This document shows, in pieces, positions 7,903 to 15,481 of a stretch of 64,000 nucleotides of DNA. Position 1 is the stretch's first letter. The number at the start of each line of letters is the position of its first letter. A model generated the notes under the pieces. That model was given only the letters and a program-made list of their open reading frames with translations. It was not told the DNA's origin and ran no database searches. A program made the translations under genes and the position numbers. The DNA is from Paenibacillus faecalis (GTDB lineage Bacteria > Bacillota > Bacilli > Paenibacillales > Paenibacillaceae): contig NZ_LT985747.1 in NCBI RefSeq assembly GCF_900289175.1, positions 2,443,709 to 2,507,708 on the forward strand, read 5' to 3'.

Positions 7903-9030
7903 TTATTGGTGAAATAACATTTCCTTCAACTCATTACATGTTTCATCGATCTGCTCATTGGTCAAATTGTTCCCTGTTCGAAAGAAGAAGTATCTTTCGC
8001 TGAATTTTCTCCAATTAGGATATTTTTCACCGTTACAATCCATTAAATCATTCCTATTTATACTCATATAATAATCATTCACACATTTTATTTTGTGTGG
8101 TGGATTAGGTTGTGATTGCTGAAAACAATAGTTAGATTTATTATTCAATCGATTTTCTAATTTTTGAACAAATGGACCATAATGCAATCCATAACGTTCT
8201 AAATCCAATTCCATGATGATTCTATGGAAAATATTTGACTGTTCTCCTATAATACTGCCAATATCTCTTAGATGTTCTATATAACGATTCGCTTTTTGTT
8301 TCTTTACTGATATGATCTCTTCCCATTGATCTAGGCGGTGTGATAGAAATAAAATATCGATTGTACTTAGATTTGAATTCAGACCTAAAACTTCATAATT
8401 GGTATCATCCAAATAATACAATCTACTTCTTTTCATCGTCTCTTCATAAAGTAATGGATTATTAGAACAAATCATACCTCCAATACCAATTGAAAGCGGT
8501 TTCCCATTTCCGAAAGAAAATATAGATACATTTCCGCTTGTCCCTACACTGACTCCATTATAGGAAACTGCTAACGTTTGACAACAATCTTCGACGATGT
8601 AGAATCCATATTCCCTCTGCAATGAAACTAACCAATTTATATCACATGCTTTGCCAAAAGAATGTGTAAAGACCACAACTTTTGTCTTAGGAGTAATATA
8701 ATTAGTAAAATTAGACTCTTGCAGAGCCAGATACTCATCTACATCAGATAAAACTGGTGTTGCCTTAAGTAGCATAACCATGTTAACCATCGATTGACAA
8801 ATAGAAACAGGTAATATCACCTCATCGTTTGGTTTCACCCCCATAGCTAACAAAGCTATTAAAAATCCTTCAGAACCGCTTCTTGTTAGGAGAGGATTTT
8901 TAACATTAAACATATTAGCGAATTTTGTCTCTGTTTTATCCATAATATCCATTAGACTCGTTTGATTATAAATGCTTTCAAGTCGAGATAGTATGTCTCT
9001 TTGATATAAGCTAGCATTATAAGCATCCAT
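7903..9030 (-). CDS. DegT/DnrJ/EryC1-type PLP enzyme 2
   Basis: A PLP-dependent fold-type I enzyme. LLTRSGSEGFLIALLAMGVK is the phosphate-binding entry, YIVEDCCQTLAVSYNG carries the PLP aspartate, and SIFSFGNGKPLSIGIGGMI carries the Schiff-base lysine (about K177 from this start). I prefer the ATG at 9028-9030, with GAAGAAGGG upstream; the frame continues upstream to a TTG at 9129 without a ribosome binding site. The family is mainly sugar aminotransferases, with some dehydratases. As the second such enzyme in the cluster it probably acts on a different position or on the side-chain precursor. Divergent from the aminotransferase at 18507. Confidence 0.75.
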   Translation of the reverse strand: MDAYNASLYQRDILSRLESIYNQTSLMDIMDKTETKFANMFNVKNPLLTRSGSEGFLIALLAMGVKPNDEVILPVSICQSMVNMVMLLKATPVLSDVDEYLALQESNFTNYITPKTKVVVFTHSFGKACDINWLVSLQREYGFYIVEDCCQTLAVSYNGVSVGTSGNVSIFSFGNGKPLSIGIGGMICSNNPLLYEETMKRSRLYYLDDTNYEVLGLNSNLSTIDILFLSHRLDQWEEIISVKKQKANRYIEHLRDIGSIIGEQSNIFHRIIMELDLERYGLHYGPFVQKLENRLNNKSNYCFQQSQPNPPHKIKCVNDYYMSINRNDLMDCNGEKYPNWRKFSERYFFFRTGNNLTNEQIDETCNELKEMLFHQ

Positions 9031-9217
9031 ATAAGTTTTCCCTTCTTCACGATTATACTTTCTCGAGGCGATGGTGCAGAGAATTCGCCAAGCCATGTCG
9101 GATAAGTGATGCGGAGTACGAACTCTCAAGCCTTTATTGTAGTATTCTGTTCGAACATTACGCTCGTGGATCGGAATTCTTCGATAGAATAGAAATACTT
9201 AAGTAGTAACATCATTT

Positions 9218-10036
9218 CTACCTAGTTTGAATCATTAACTCATTCAGTAATTTCATACTTATTTCGTTTTCTCTTTGTTCATAACACTCAAACAAAAGTG
9301 GCTGGTCATCCGCAATGAAATGTTTGAACCTTGCTATTTCTTTGATTGACTCATTATTTAGTGGTGAATGTGTATCTTCAAATCCATTATTCCAATGAAC
9401 ATGATAGGCACAGATATGTTTATAAATTTCTTGTATAAACATACTCATATCATTTTCGGTTTCTTTAGATGAGATTCTTGCATGCCCTATATCAAAAATA
9501 ACTTTTAATCGTTCAGAATTTAATTTATTAAAAATATATTCAAATTCTTCAACACAATCAAATAGCCTTGACTTTCCATAATTCGGAGGTAAACGCACTA
9601 AATTTTCGATAGCAATATTTATTTTCATGTTTGAGGTGGCGCTTAAAATTTCTTCTAAGGCATTTATGGCTAAATCAAGTCTTTTGTATTTTTTGTTCTT
9701 ATCTATATTAGAAAGGCCTGCTGATCCTAAATGAACAGTCACCCATTTTGCACCAATTTCTTCACCACAAACCAAAGTTTCATAAACAATATCCCTACTT
9801 ACTTTATGGATCCTTTCAACTTTTTCTCCTAAATTTATTCCTTGAATTGCATGAATACTTAAGGTTAAATTATTTTCTATTGATTCTGCTCTCACTTGTT
9901 CAAGATAGTCGTGATCGAACATAAATGAATCATCTGTATAATTATTTGCAAATAGTTCTAGATGAGGATAGTGGCTATTACTACGTATGAAATGAATCCA
10001 GTCCATTTTTGTTTTTTGACAAATACCAAAAACCAA
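9218..10036 (-). CDS. Xylose-isomerase-like TIM-barrel protein (sugar isomerase/epimerase family)
   Basis: A 272-residue TIM barrel of the AP-endonuclease-2/sugar phosphate isomerase superfamily. Metal-ligand-type strands are visible: LSIHAIQG, WVTVHLGSAG, INIAIENL, KVIFDIGHA, ICAYHVHWNNG and LLFECYEQ; these supply the usual H, E, D, H and E ligands. The TTG start has AGGAG 8 nt upstream, overlapping the stop of the pyruvate-kinase-like gene (11-nt gap), so the two are translationally coupled. It could isomerise or epimerise a sugar or hydroxy-acid intermediate; the substrate cannot be told from sequence. Confidence 0.75.
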   Translation of the reverse strand: MVFGICQKTKMDWIHFIRSNSHYPHLELFANNYTDDSFMFDHDYLEQVRAESIENNLTLSIHAIQGINLGEKVERIHKVSRDIVYETLVCGEEIGAKWVTVHLGSAGLSNIDKNKKYKRLDLAINALEEILSATSNMKINIAIENLVRLPPNYGKSRLFDCVEEFEYIFNKLNSERLKVIFDIGHARISSKETENDMSMFIQEIYKHICAYHVHWNNGFEDTHSPLNNESIKEIARFKHFIADDQPLLFECYEQRENEISMKLLNELMIQTR

Positions 10037-10047
10037 TTAAAGCACTC

Positions 10048-11034
10048 CTATTCATATAGCATTTTATTTATAGCTGTTTTACATATCGATTTCCAATTAG
10101 CAGCATAGGCCGTTTCATTAAGAATAAGGTAATCCGGATTTATAGTAAGAACTCTATTTAACTGTTCTTCATCATATTTTGACAAATGCTCTCCGTTAAT
10201 CATGCTTTCAAAATAATCAGTAGCAAATATCAACAATTTATCCTTGTACGTCGAACATTTTTGTTTCATCATTTCGCCAAATTGGTTAATCTTCTCAAGT
10301 GAATAAAAATGCTTCAAGTCACCACGGCATAACATTATACCGTTAGCTACATATAATATTTCATCTAACTTTGATATTCCAACGGGGGTTTCTATTTTTG
10401 CAATTATCTTTTGATTTGAGGCAGTACCTAGTATACTTTTAGCTTCATCAACTATGGTTTTGCTATCTACAAATGACGGACAAATGAAATCGGAGATACC
10501 TTTTAACTCTTTAATCATTTGTTTATCTTCGGTAGATAGTTGCTTGGCAGCAATATATTTATGGTTTATAGTGATTCCACAATGGTTATATAGCCTACAT
10601 TCCTTCAGCACCGTGCAGATCATGGTATTTTTACCTTTTCTGGTGATTTCCAAAATTGGTTGGTCATCATCAGAAATCATTATTCTGTCTCCAACTTCGC
10701 AATAATCCATAGCAGACATATCGTTAATGGAAACCCTATTTTCATTTCCTATTTGATCTTTATTCTTATCTACACAAAATTCATCGCCTTCTCTGAGTCT
10801 TACTTCACTATTTTCAAACTTTCCCAATCTTTTTTTTGCTCCTGGTAAATCCGCAAATAAAGTACATTTGATATTCATATTTTCCGATAAGCGTTTGCAT
10901 TTTTCAATCAATCTTAAATTCTCATTAACTGCCCCTCTGCCAAAATTAATTCTGAATGAACTAACTCCTAGTTCTAGTAGAGTATTAACGATATCCCTTG
11001 TTTCTTTTTTCGGTTTTATTGTAGCAACAATATT
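10048..11034 (-). CDS. Truncated pyruvate-kinase homologue (A and B domains only)
   Basis: The best start is the ATG at 11032-11034 (TTAGGAG, 7-nt spacing), giving 328 residues beginning MNIVATIKPKKETRD. Pyruvate-kinase landmarks are present: LLELGVSSFRINFGRGAVNE (usual RxNfSHG), an inserted beta-barrel B domain (about 75-150), FICPSFVDSKTIVDEAKSIL (usual SFVR), the catalytic KIET...GIMLCRGDL, and IFATDYFESMI. Standard enzymes are 470 or more residues; the allosteric C-terminal domain is missing and the K-site loop PTRAE reads HLSKYDEE. It may use PEP or a related enolpyruvate in specialised metabolism rather than glycolysis; that role is inferred. Confidence 0.8.
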   Translation of the reverse strand, partial: NIVATIKPKKETRDIVNTLLELGVSSFRINFGRGAVNENLRLIEKCKRLSENMNIKCTLFADLPGAKKRLGKFENSEVRLREGDEFCVDKNKDQIGNENRVSINDMSAMDYCEVGDRIMISDDDQPILEITRKGKNTMICTVLKECRLYNHCGITINHKYIAAKQLSTEDKQMIKELKGISDFICPSFVDSKTIVDEAKSILGTASNQKIIAKIETPVGISKLDEILYVANGIMLCRGDLKHFYSLEKINQFGEMMKQKCSTYKDKLLIFATDYFESMINGEHLSKYDEEQLNRVLTINPDYLILNETAYAANWKSICKTAINKMLYE

Positions 11035-11590
11035 CATTCCACAACTCCTAACGATTCTGCTCATCCATATCACAAGATAATATCATTTATAGAAATTCAA
11101 AATAACTATTTTCCGCTACTTCACAAAAATTAATTGTAATTAAATAAAAACGGGTAATTATTTTCCATCTGTGAATAAATAGAAGTAGCACCAACCACTC
11201 TACGCAGAGGAGATCTAGAAATGTCTCATACGTAAGGTAAAAGCAAGATTGATCTCGCCTGCGACATGATAAGTAAGTGCCGTTTCCAATCAAAGGACGC
11301 ATGTGTTGATGAACTCGTGGTCCTCTTCGACTTCTGTTCTTCAGTCAAGTCAACAAAGTTTCCATGTGATTAGCGGTCTGCGGTCTAAAGTCGAATCGTA
11401 ATTTTTATCCGCAAGGGATTCGACAACGATAAAACAATTTGCTTCGTATATCTCTGAGTCTGACACCGATCTCGTGACCACCGGAACAGACGATTGTCGA
11501 GTTTATCACTATGATGGAAAGCTTAACCTGTTCGAAAATGGGATCGTTCTTTTCTAATAGGAAGAGAAAGAAGAGTTAGCTCTTCAGTAA
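11035..11590. other. Gap with insertion-sequence debris separating two gene blocks
   Basis: No intact gene. Around 11430-11560 the plus strand has a short frame (IKQFASYISESDTDLVTTGT) that resembles transposase debris. Part of it (GTGACCACCGGAACAGACGA near 11475) is similar to sequence near 24060, so the two sites probably hold remnants of the same element. The gap splits the minus-strand cluster into an upstream block (23952-11823) and a downstream block (11034-3722), which therefore need separate promoters. Confidence 0.4.
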
Positions 11591-11782
11591 ATGAAAGCTT
11601 TTCTAAGTACAGATATTTCTTTATCTAACGAGAAAATTTTGAATAATTATAGCAAACGCTGGTCGATTGGAACCTATTTTCGAGCTGCGAAAGTGTATCT
11701 CGGCATGGCTGTACTTATAGTTGGAACGGTAATCTTATCAATGGATTACATCAATACTGCCCCTAGAATCATCACAATTTGA
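11591..11782 (+). pseudogene. Remnant of a DDE transposase (IS4-like)
   Basis: The 63-residue frame KAFLSTDISLSNEKILNNYS followed by KRWSIGTYFRAAKVYLGM matches the C-terminal region of IS4-type transposases, in which a K-R-W-x-I-E-x-F-F-R motif carries the catalytic glutamate. Here that glutamate position reads G (WSIGTYFR), and the rest of the transposase is missing. It is inactive. It marks an old insertion between the two blocks of biosynthetic genes. Confidence 0.5.
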
Positions 11783-11822
11783 TTTACAAATTCTCGAGTA
11801 AATCATTGACAAGTACAGTGTT

Positions 11823-12602
11823 TTATTCAAATTCAATATCTACACATATTCCATAATGATCACTTGCGAAAGTATTCGAATCATTTCCAAATACCTCTAA
11901 ATGATTTAATATGACCTTATTTAGGTTCCTATCATCAAAGGGTTTCATTAAAATCCAATCACATCTTTTAGGAACTTCTAATACATTAATATTCACCCAT
12001 CTAGGATTCCCCCAAAAATCCAATGTTGGAGTTTTTCCTGTTTGCTTTCCATATACCTCGGAAAAATCTATCCAGTTCGCTTCTGAACCGTTTAATGATT
12101 GACGATTTGTCAAGTAACGATATACACTTGACGTTTCATCAGAGTTAAAATCACCACATAGAAAATAATAGTCTGCTTTTTTTTCCGACATCCATGTAAC
12201 AATTTCAACGATCTGTTTTTCTCTATTTAAGACAGAACTATAATCCAAATGCAGATTACCAACTAATAACTTTTTTCCATCAACTTCAATCTGTACCATC
12301 ATTGCATTACAATTATCTACGTCTTTACGATCCCAATTCACTTCCATTTCCGTTAAAGGGCGGCGGCTTAGAACTGCCAGACCTTCATTTTCATTATGAT
12401 ATTTCTCAAAATAAAAAAATTGGTAATCTGTCTCCTCTACAATCTTGTTAATTATAATTGAAGAATCAATTTTTGATTTATAACGGACTTCTTGCAAATT
12501 GATTATGTCTGGTTTCACATGATTTATCTCATCACAGATATTTTTTAATCTACCATCAAATAAATAGTCTGAATTCCATATGTTATAAGTTGCAATTTTC
12601 AA
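11823..12602 (-). CDS. Endonuclease/exonuclease/phosphatase (EEP) family hydrolase
   Basis: 259 residues with the full EEP fold: MKIATYNIWN (Asn ligand), IINLQEV (Glu ligand), LLVGNLHLDY, YFLCGDFNSDETSSV (D-x-N), RCDWILMK and FASDHYGICVDI (catalytic SDH). It is metal-dependent, and the family hydrolyses phosphodiesters or phosphomonoesters of nucleic acids, lipids or small molecules. It is the last gene of a tightly packed block, 12 nt after the DUF1152 gene, so a small-molecule phosphatase acting on a phosphorylated pathway intermediate is plausible (inference). Full length, with all active-site residues present. Confidence 0.8.
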   Translation of the reverse strand: MKIATYNIWNSDYLFDGRLKNICDEINHVKPDIINLQEVRYKSKIDSSIIINKIVEETDYQFFYFEKYHNENEGLAVLSRRPLTEMEVNWDRKDVDNCNAMMVQIEVDGKKLLVGNLHLDYSSVLNREKQIVEIVTWMSEKKADYYFLCGDFNSDETSSVYRYLTNRQSLNGSEANWIDFSEVYGKQTGKTPTLDFWGNPRWVNINVLEVPKRCDWILMKPFDDRNLNKVILNHLEVFGNDSNTFASDHYGICVDIEFE

Positions 12603-12614
12603 AATACCACCTCA

Positions 12615-13559
12615 TTACTTTTGTATCCAACCTATACCAATTGCTTCTTTGTAAATTTCTTTCATCGAACTAGCCCTTGATAATGGATTAAGTTGAAGTA
12701 TAGTTTCATAATTAAAAACAAAATAATAATTGAACCATTTGTAGTAGGAGACTAAATTTCTTTTTCGAGCATTTTCTGATGAATGGAATTCATGTTTATT
12801 GTTAGAATAATTCCATATCTCAAGTAAACAACGGATTGTATTACCACCATATTTTTTTCGTATAGGTATAAAATATTTCGATAACAATTCAATATGTTTA
12901 TGGGTTAGTTTATTTTTTGAGATAAGCCCCCCCATTTGTATCAAGTGGTTTATATTCTCTTCTAAATGCTCTGCATTAATTTCTCCATCAGTTCCCAAAC
13001 CAAAAACCATAACTCTAACATTTAATTCGTTTGATAAGGAATTATGTCTGAGAGCTGCTAACGAGAATGCGTCAATTAATGGAGTCTTCACTTCATTATC
13101 TTTTGGTCCTGAGTATAAAATATCTCCACCTACGTCACATATGATCACTTCGTCATATTGCTTAAAAAAACTGATCAGTGGATTGATTCCATATCTAGTG
13201 GATAGATTTATTAGATGACTCTGCATCATATTTGAGAGTTCATCATCAACTAATTCTTTTGTTTCCCCCTGTCTTTCATACCATCTATATCCAGGGTGGT
13301 CTGTTGAATCATATTTCACTTCAGATCTCCTGAAACGAATTACTTGATTATTTTTATCCAATATATTTACGGGCTTCTCAAACTCAACGTAACCGTCCTT
13401 AATGTAATAATGATCGAACTTGGGATTTAACCAGCCCGCTGTTTCAATCGTCAGAGAATTGCTATCGGTCAACATATATTCCCTTAACATTTGAACAGTT
13501 ACTATGTCAAATCCACCACCAGCAGCCAATAATAATATCTTTTTTTGCATATTATTCAT
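12615..13559 (-). CDS. DUF1152 family protein
   Basis: 314 residues with the DUF1152 landmarks: an N-terminal glycine-rich strand LLLAAGGGFDIVTVQMLREY, a central VIICDVGGDILYSGPKDNEV, and RVMVFGLGTDGEI. The glycine-rich N-terminus suggests a Rossmann-like nucleotide-binding site, and the DVGGD motif may bind metal or phosphate. The family's biochemical function is not established. The start overlaps the preceding nucleotidyltransferase gene by 8 nt, so the two are translationally coupled and probably act together. Confidence 0.75.
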   Translation of the reverse strand: MNNMQKKILLLAAGGGFDIVTVQMLREYMLTDSNSLTIETAGWLNPKFDHYYIKDGYVEFEKPVNILDKNNQVIRFRRSEVKYDSTDHPGYRWYERQGETKELVDDELSNMMQSHLINLSTRYGINPLISFFKQYDEVIICDVGGDILYSGPKDNEVKTPLIDAFSLAALRHNSLSNELNVRVMVFGLGTDGEINAEHLEENINHLIQMGGLISKNKLTHKHIELLSKYFIPIRKKYGGNTIRCLLEIWNYSNNKHEFHSSENARKRNLVSYYKWFNYYFVFNYETILQLNPLSRASSMKEIYKEAIGIGWIQK

Positions 13560-14511
13560 TGAACATTTCCTTCACGTCAGAAGGAATCATAATATTTGAT
13601 ATGGTAACTTCGATTGGATCTTTATAAGTCTTTAGTGAGATTGGTTGCACATTCAATTCATTATTTTTAATATACGAAACATCACGTTCTCTAGCTTCAT
13701 GAAAGAACATTGTTTGTTTATCCTTAAAATCCAATATGAATTCGTGATTTGTATTAAGCTGCTTTATTTCTTGTTTGGACTTACTGCATATGTCTAATGC
13801 CTCATTAAGAACATCAATATTATAAAATTGTGGGGATTTTTTGCAAAAAAGATCAAGTATTAGAGCGTGATTATATACGTATTCTCCTGTCCATAACAGC
13901 AAGCATTCCCTCGCATGAATGATGATACTTTTTGCTATCTTTAATGCATGATTTTTAGTTTTATCATCTATTTGTTCGGGAGTTAACAAATAATCCCTCA
14001 AACGAAAGTACTTGCGCATCTCATTTATAGTAGGGATGGATATATCATTCCTAATCTTCTCTCCATAAAGGTGTACACCATGATCTTTTAACATAATTAA
14101 ATCCTCAACAGCTGATATGTCCTTCCAATTATGAATTTCATCATTTGCATTTTTAAAAAGTAAGAATGGTGATTTAATACGAATGTCAGAACGTAAGCAA
14201 CAGGAAATTTTAATATCATTTCCTCTGAATAATTCTATAAAATTTATATCATTCGTCCATGTCATTAATAACTCTCTAGGTAACTTATATTCGGATACAG
14301 ATGTCTCAATATCATCATTAATAATAATTAATAAATCACAGTCACTACGTCCAGGTACGAAACATCCTGCTGGTAAACTACCAATTAAATAAACTGACTT
14401 GCAGTTCTTAATATCAAGATATAGAGTTAACCATCTCTTAATCATTTCTATCATTAGTAAAGAGTATTCATTAAGCTTATATTGATTCTTAATAAGATTT
14501 ATTAAATTCAT
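13552..14511 (-). CDS. Nucleotidyltransferase with GS...DxD motif
   Basis: I favour the ATG at 14509-14511 (GGTGAG upstream, 7-nt spacing); in-frame starts exist up to 14526. The active site VYLIGSLPAGCFVPGRSDCD followed by LLIII is the Pol-beta-type G-S-x(9-12)-D-x-D signature, seen in streptomycin adenylyltransferase and related enzymes. A helical C-terminal half follows. It could adenylylate (or otherwise nucleotidylate) a hydroxyl of the product or an intermediate, for activation or for self-resistance. It overlaps the upstream HPr-kinase-like gene by about 23 nt and the downstream DUF1152 gene by 8 nt. Confidence 0.7.
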   Translation of the reverse strand: MNLINLIKNQYKLNEYSLLMIEMIKRWLTLYLDIKNCKSVYLIGSLPAGCFVPGRSDCDLLIIINDDIETSVSEYKLPRELLMTWTNDINFIELFRGNDIKISCCLRSDIRIKSPFLLFKNANDEIHNWKDISAVEDLIMLKDHGVHLYGEKIRNDISIPTINEMRKYFRLRDYLLTPEQIDDKTKNHALKIAKSIIIHARECLLLWTGEYVYNHALILDLFCKKSPQFYNIDVLNEALDICSKSKQEIKQLNTNHEFILDFKDKQTMFFHEARERDVSYIKNNELNVQPISLKTYKDPIEVTISNIMIPSDVKEMFNE

Positions 14512-15475
14512 ATTCATTCTCACCAATCTGAGGGAATTTTTCTATGCATTTAATCAAGGATTTGCTTTCTTGTAATGATTCCAAACCCAATCTCAGGTTA
14601 TACATTGGAACAACTGACAAAGCCTTAAGAAATTCCCTATATATATCGATATTCCCTCTATTAATACCTGGGTAGGTTTGCAACATAATTTTTTGTAACC
14701 CATTAATTTTTTCCTCTTTTTCCAATTCATTGTTTTTGATGTTTGATATTTCAGGGAAGAAAATAGCTTTAGGAAAATTAAAATTATTTCTTATTTTGTT
14801 TGTTAGTTCTGATGTTCTAATTTCGATTCTTTTCGATCCAGGCAAATATTCTTCTTTTTCTAAAAATATTCGATCCATATTAAAGTATTGTCTTAGCTCA
14901 GGGTCAACATGCATTGGTCTTAACAATGTGGTTATGTTTCTATCATTCATATCAAACAAAAGTGTATCATCACTTAGTACTTCAAAACCATTCAGTAAAA
15001 AAGTTAATGATATCGTGCTTTTCCCATGGCCTCTCGGTGCAATAAAGATCAATGTCCCTAAATCTGGATGTTCTACAGCTGCTGCATGTAAATAAAAAAA
15101 TGAGTGCATATGCCATACTTCATGAAAAGTCGGGAGTAAAAAACTATAATAAAAGGAGTTTTCACTTTTTATTTGTGATTTTATAACACAATAGGTTTTA
15201 TCTTTTTGAAATATTAAAGTTTTTTTCGAATCTTGACTTACGGCTGTTTCTCCATATTGCTTCACATGAGCTTTTTCATTAAGCTTATAAAACTTTGTTA
15301 ATTCCTGACTAATCCGATTATTCTCCTGAAGGAAATACACCTCTGTATTAGGAGTTGCTCCAAGCGAATATGTAACATACTGTTTCAAAATATTTCTTAA
15401 TAATTCGTTCGCTAAATTATTATCTGAATAAATCCTAACCGTCAATTGATTGAACCGAACATCAAAACTTTCCAA
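14489..15475 (-). CDS. HPr-kinase-like protein 2
   Basis: A 328-residue protein with the HprK C-terminal fold: FFYLHAAAVEH, the P-loop FIAPRGHGKST at about residues 144-154, and GFEVLSDDTLLF (the conserved acidic pair). A later segment (LRPMHVDPELRQYFNMD) resembles the lid region. The TTG start lies 6 nt after the stop of the PEP-synthase-like gene. It has little similarity to the other HprK-like protein (5616) outside these motifs. Relatives in RiPP clusters phosphorylate hydroxyl groups; here the acceptor is unknown. Confidence 0.7.
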   Translation of the reverse strand: MESFDVRFNQLTVRIYSDNNLANELLRNILKQYVTYSLGATPNTEVYFLQENNRISQELTKFYKLNEKAHVKQYGETAVSQDSKKTLIFQKDKTYCVIKSQIKSENSFYYSFLLPTFHEVWHMHSFFYLHAAAVEHPDLGTLIFIAPRGHGKSTISLTFLLNGFEVLSDDTLLFDMNDRNITTLLRPMHVDPELRQYFNMDRIFLEKEEYLPGSKRIEIRTSELTNKIRNNFNFPKAIFFPEISNIKNNELEKEEKINGLQKIMLQTYPGINRGNIDIYREFLKALSVVPMYNLRLGLESLQESKSLIKCIEKFPQIGENEYEFNKSY

Positions 15476-15481
15476 TATTCA

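Noticed and set aside
9031..9129. Longer N-terminus for the second DegT enzyme
   Set aside because: The upstream TTG has no ribosome binding site and the extra 33 residues do not resemble the family; the ATG at 9030 has a plausible site. Kept only as an alternative.
11087..11302. Minus-strand 71-codon frame upstream of the pyruvate-kinase-like gene
   Set aside because: Cysteine- and aromatic-rich random-looking sequence without a ribosome binding site; no family.
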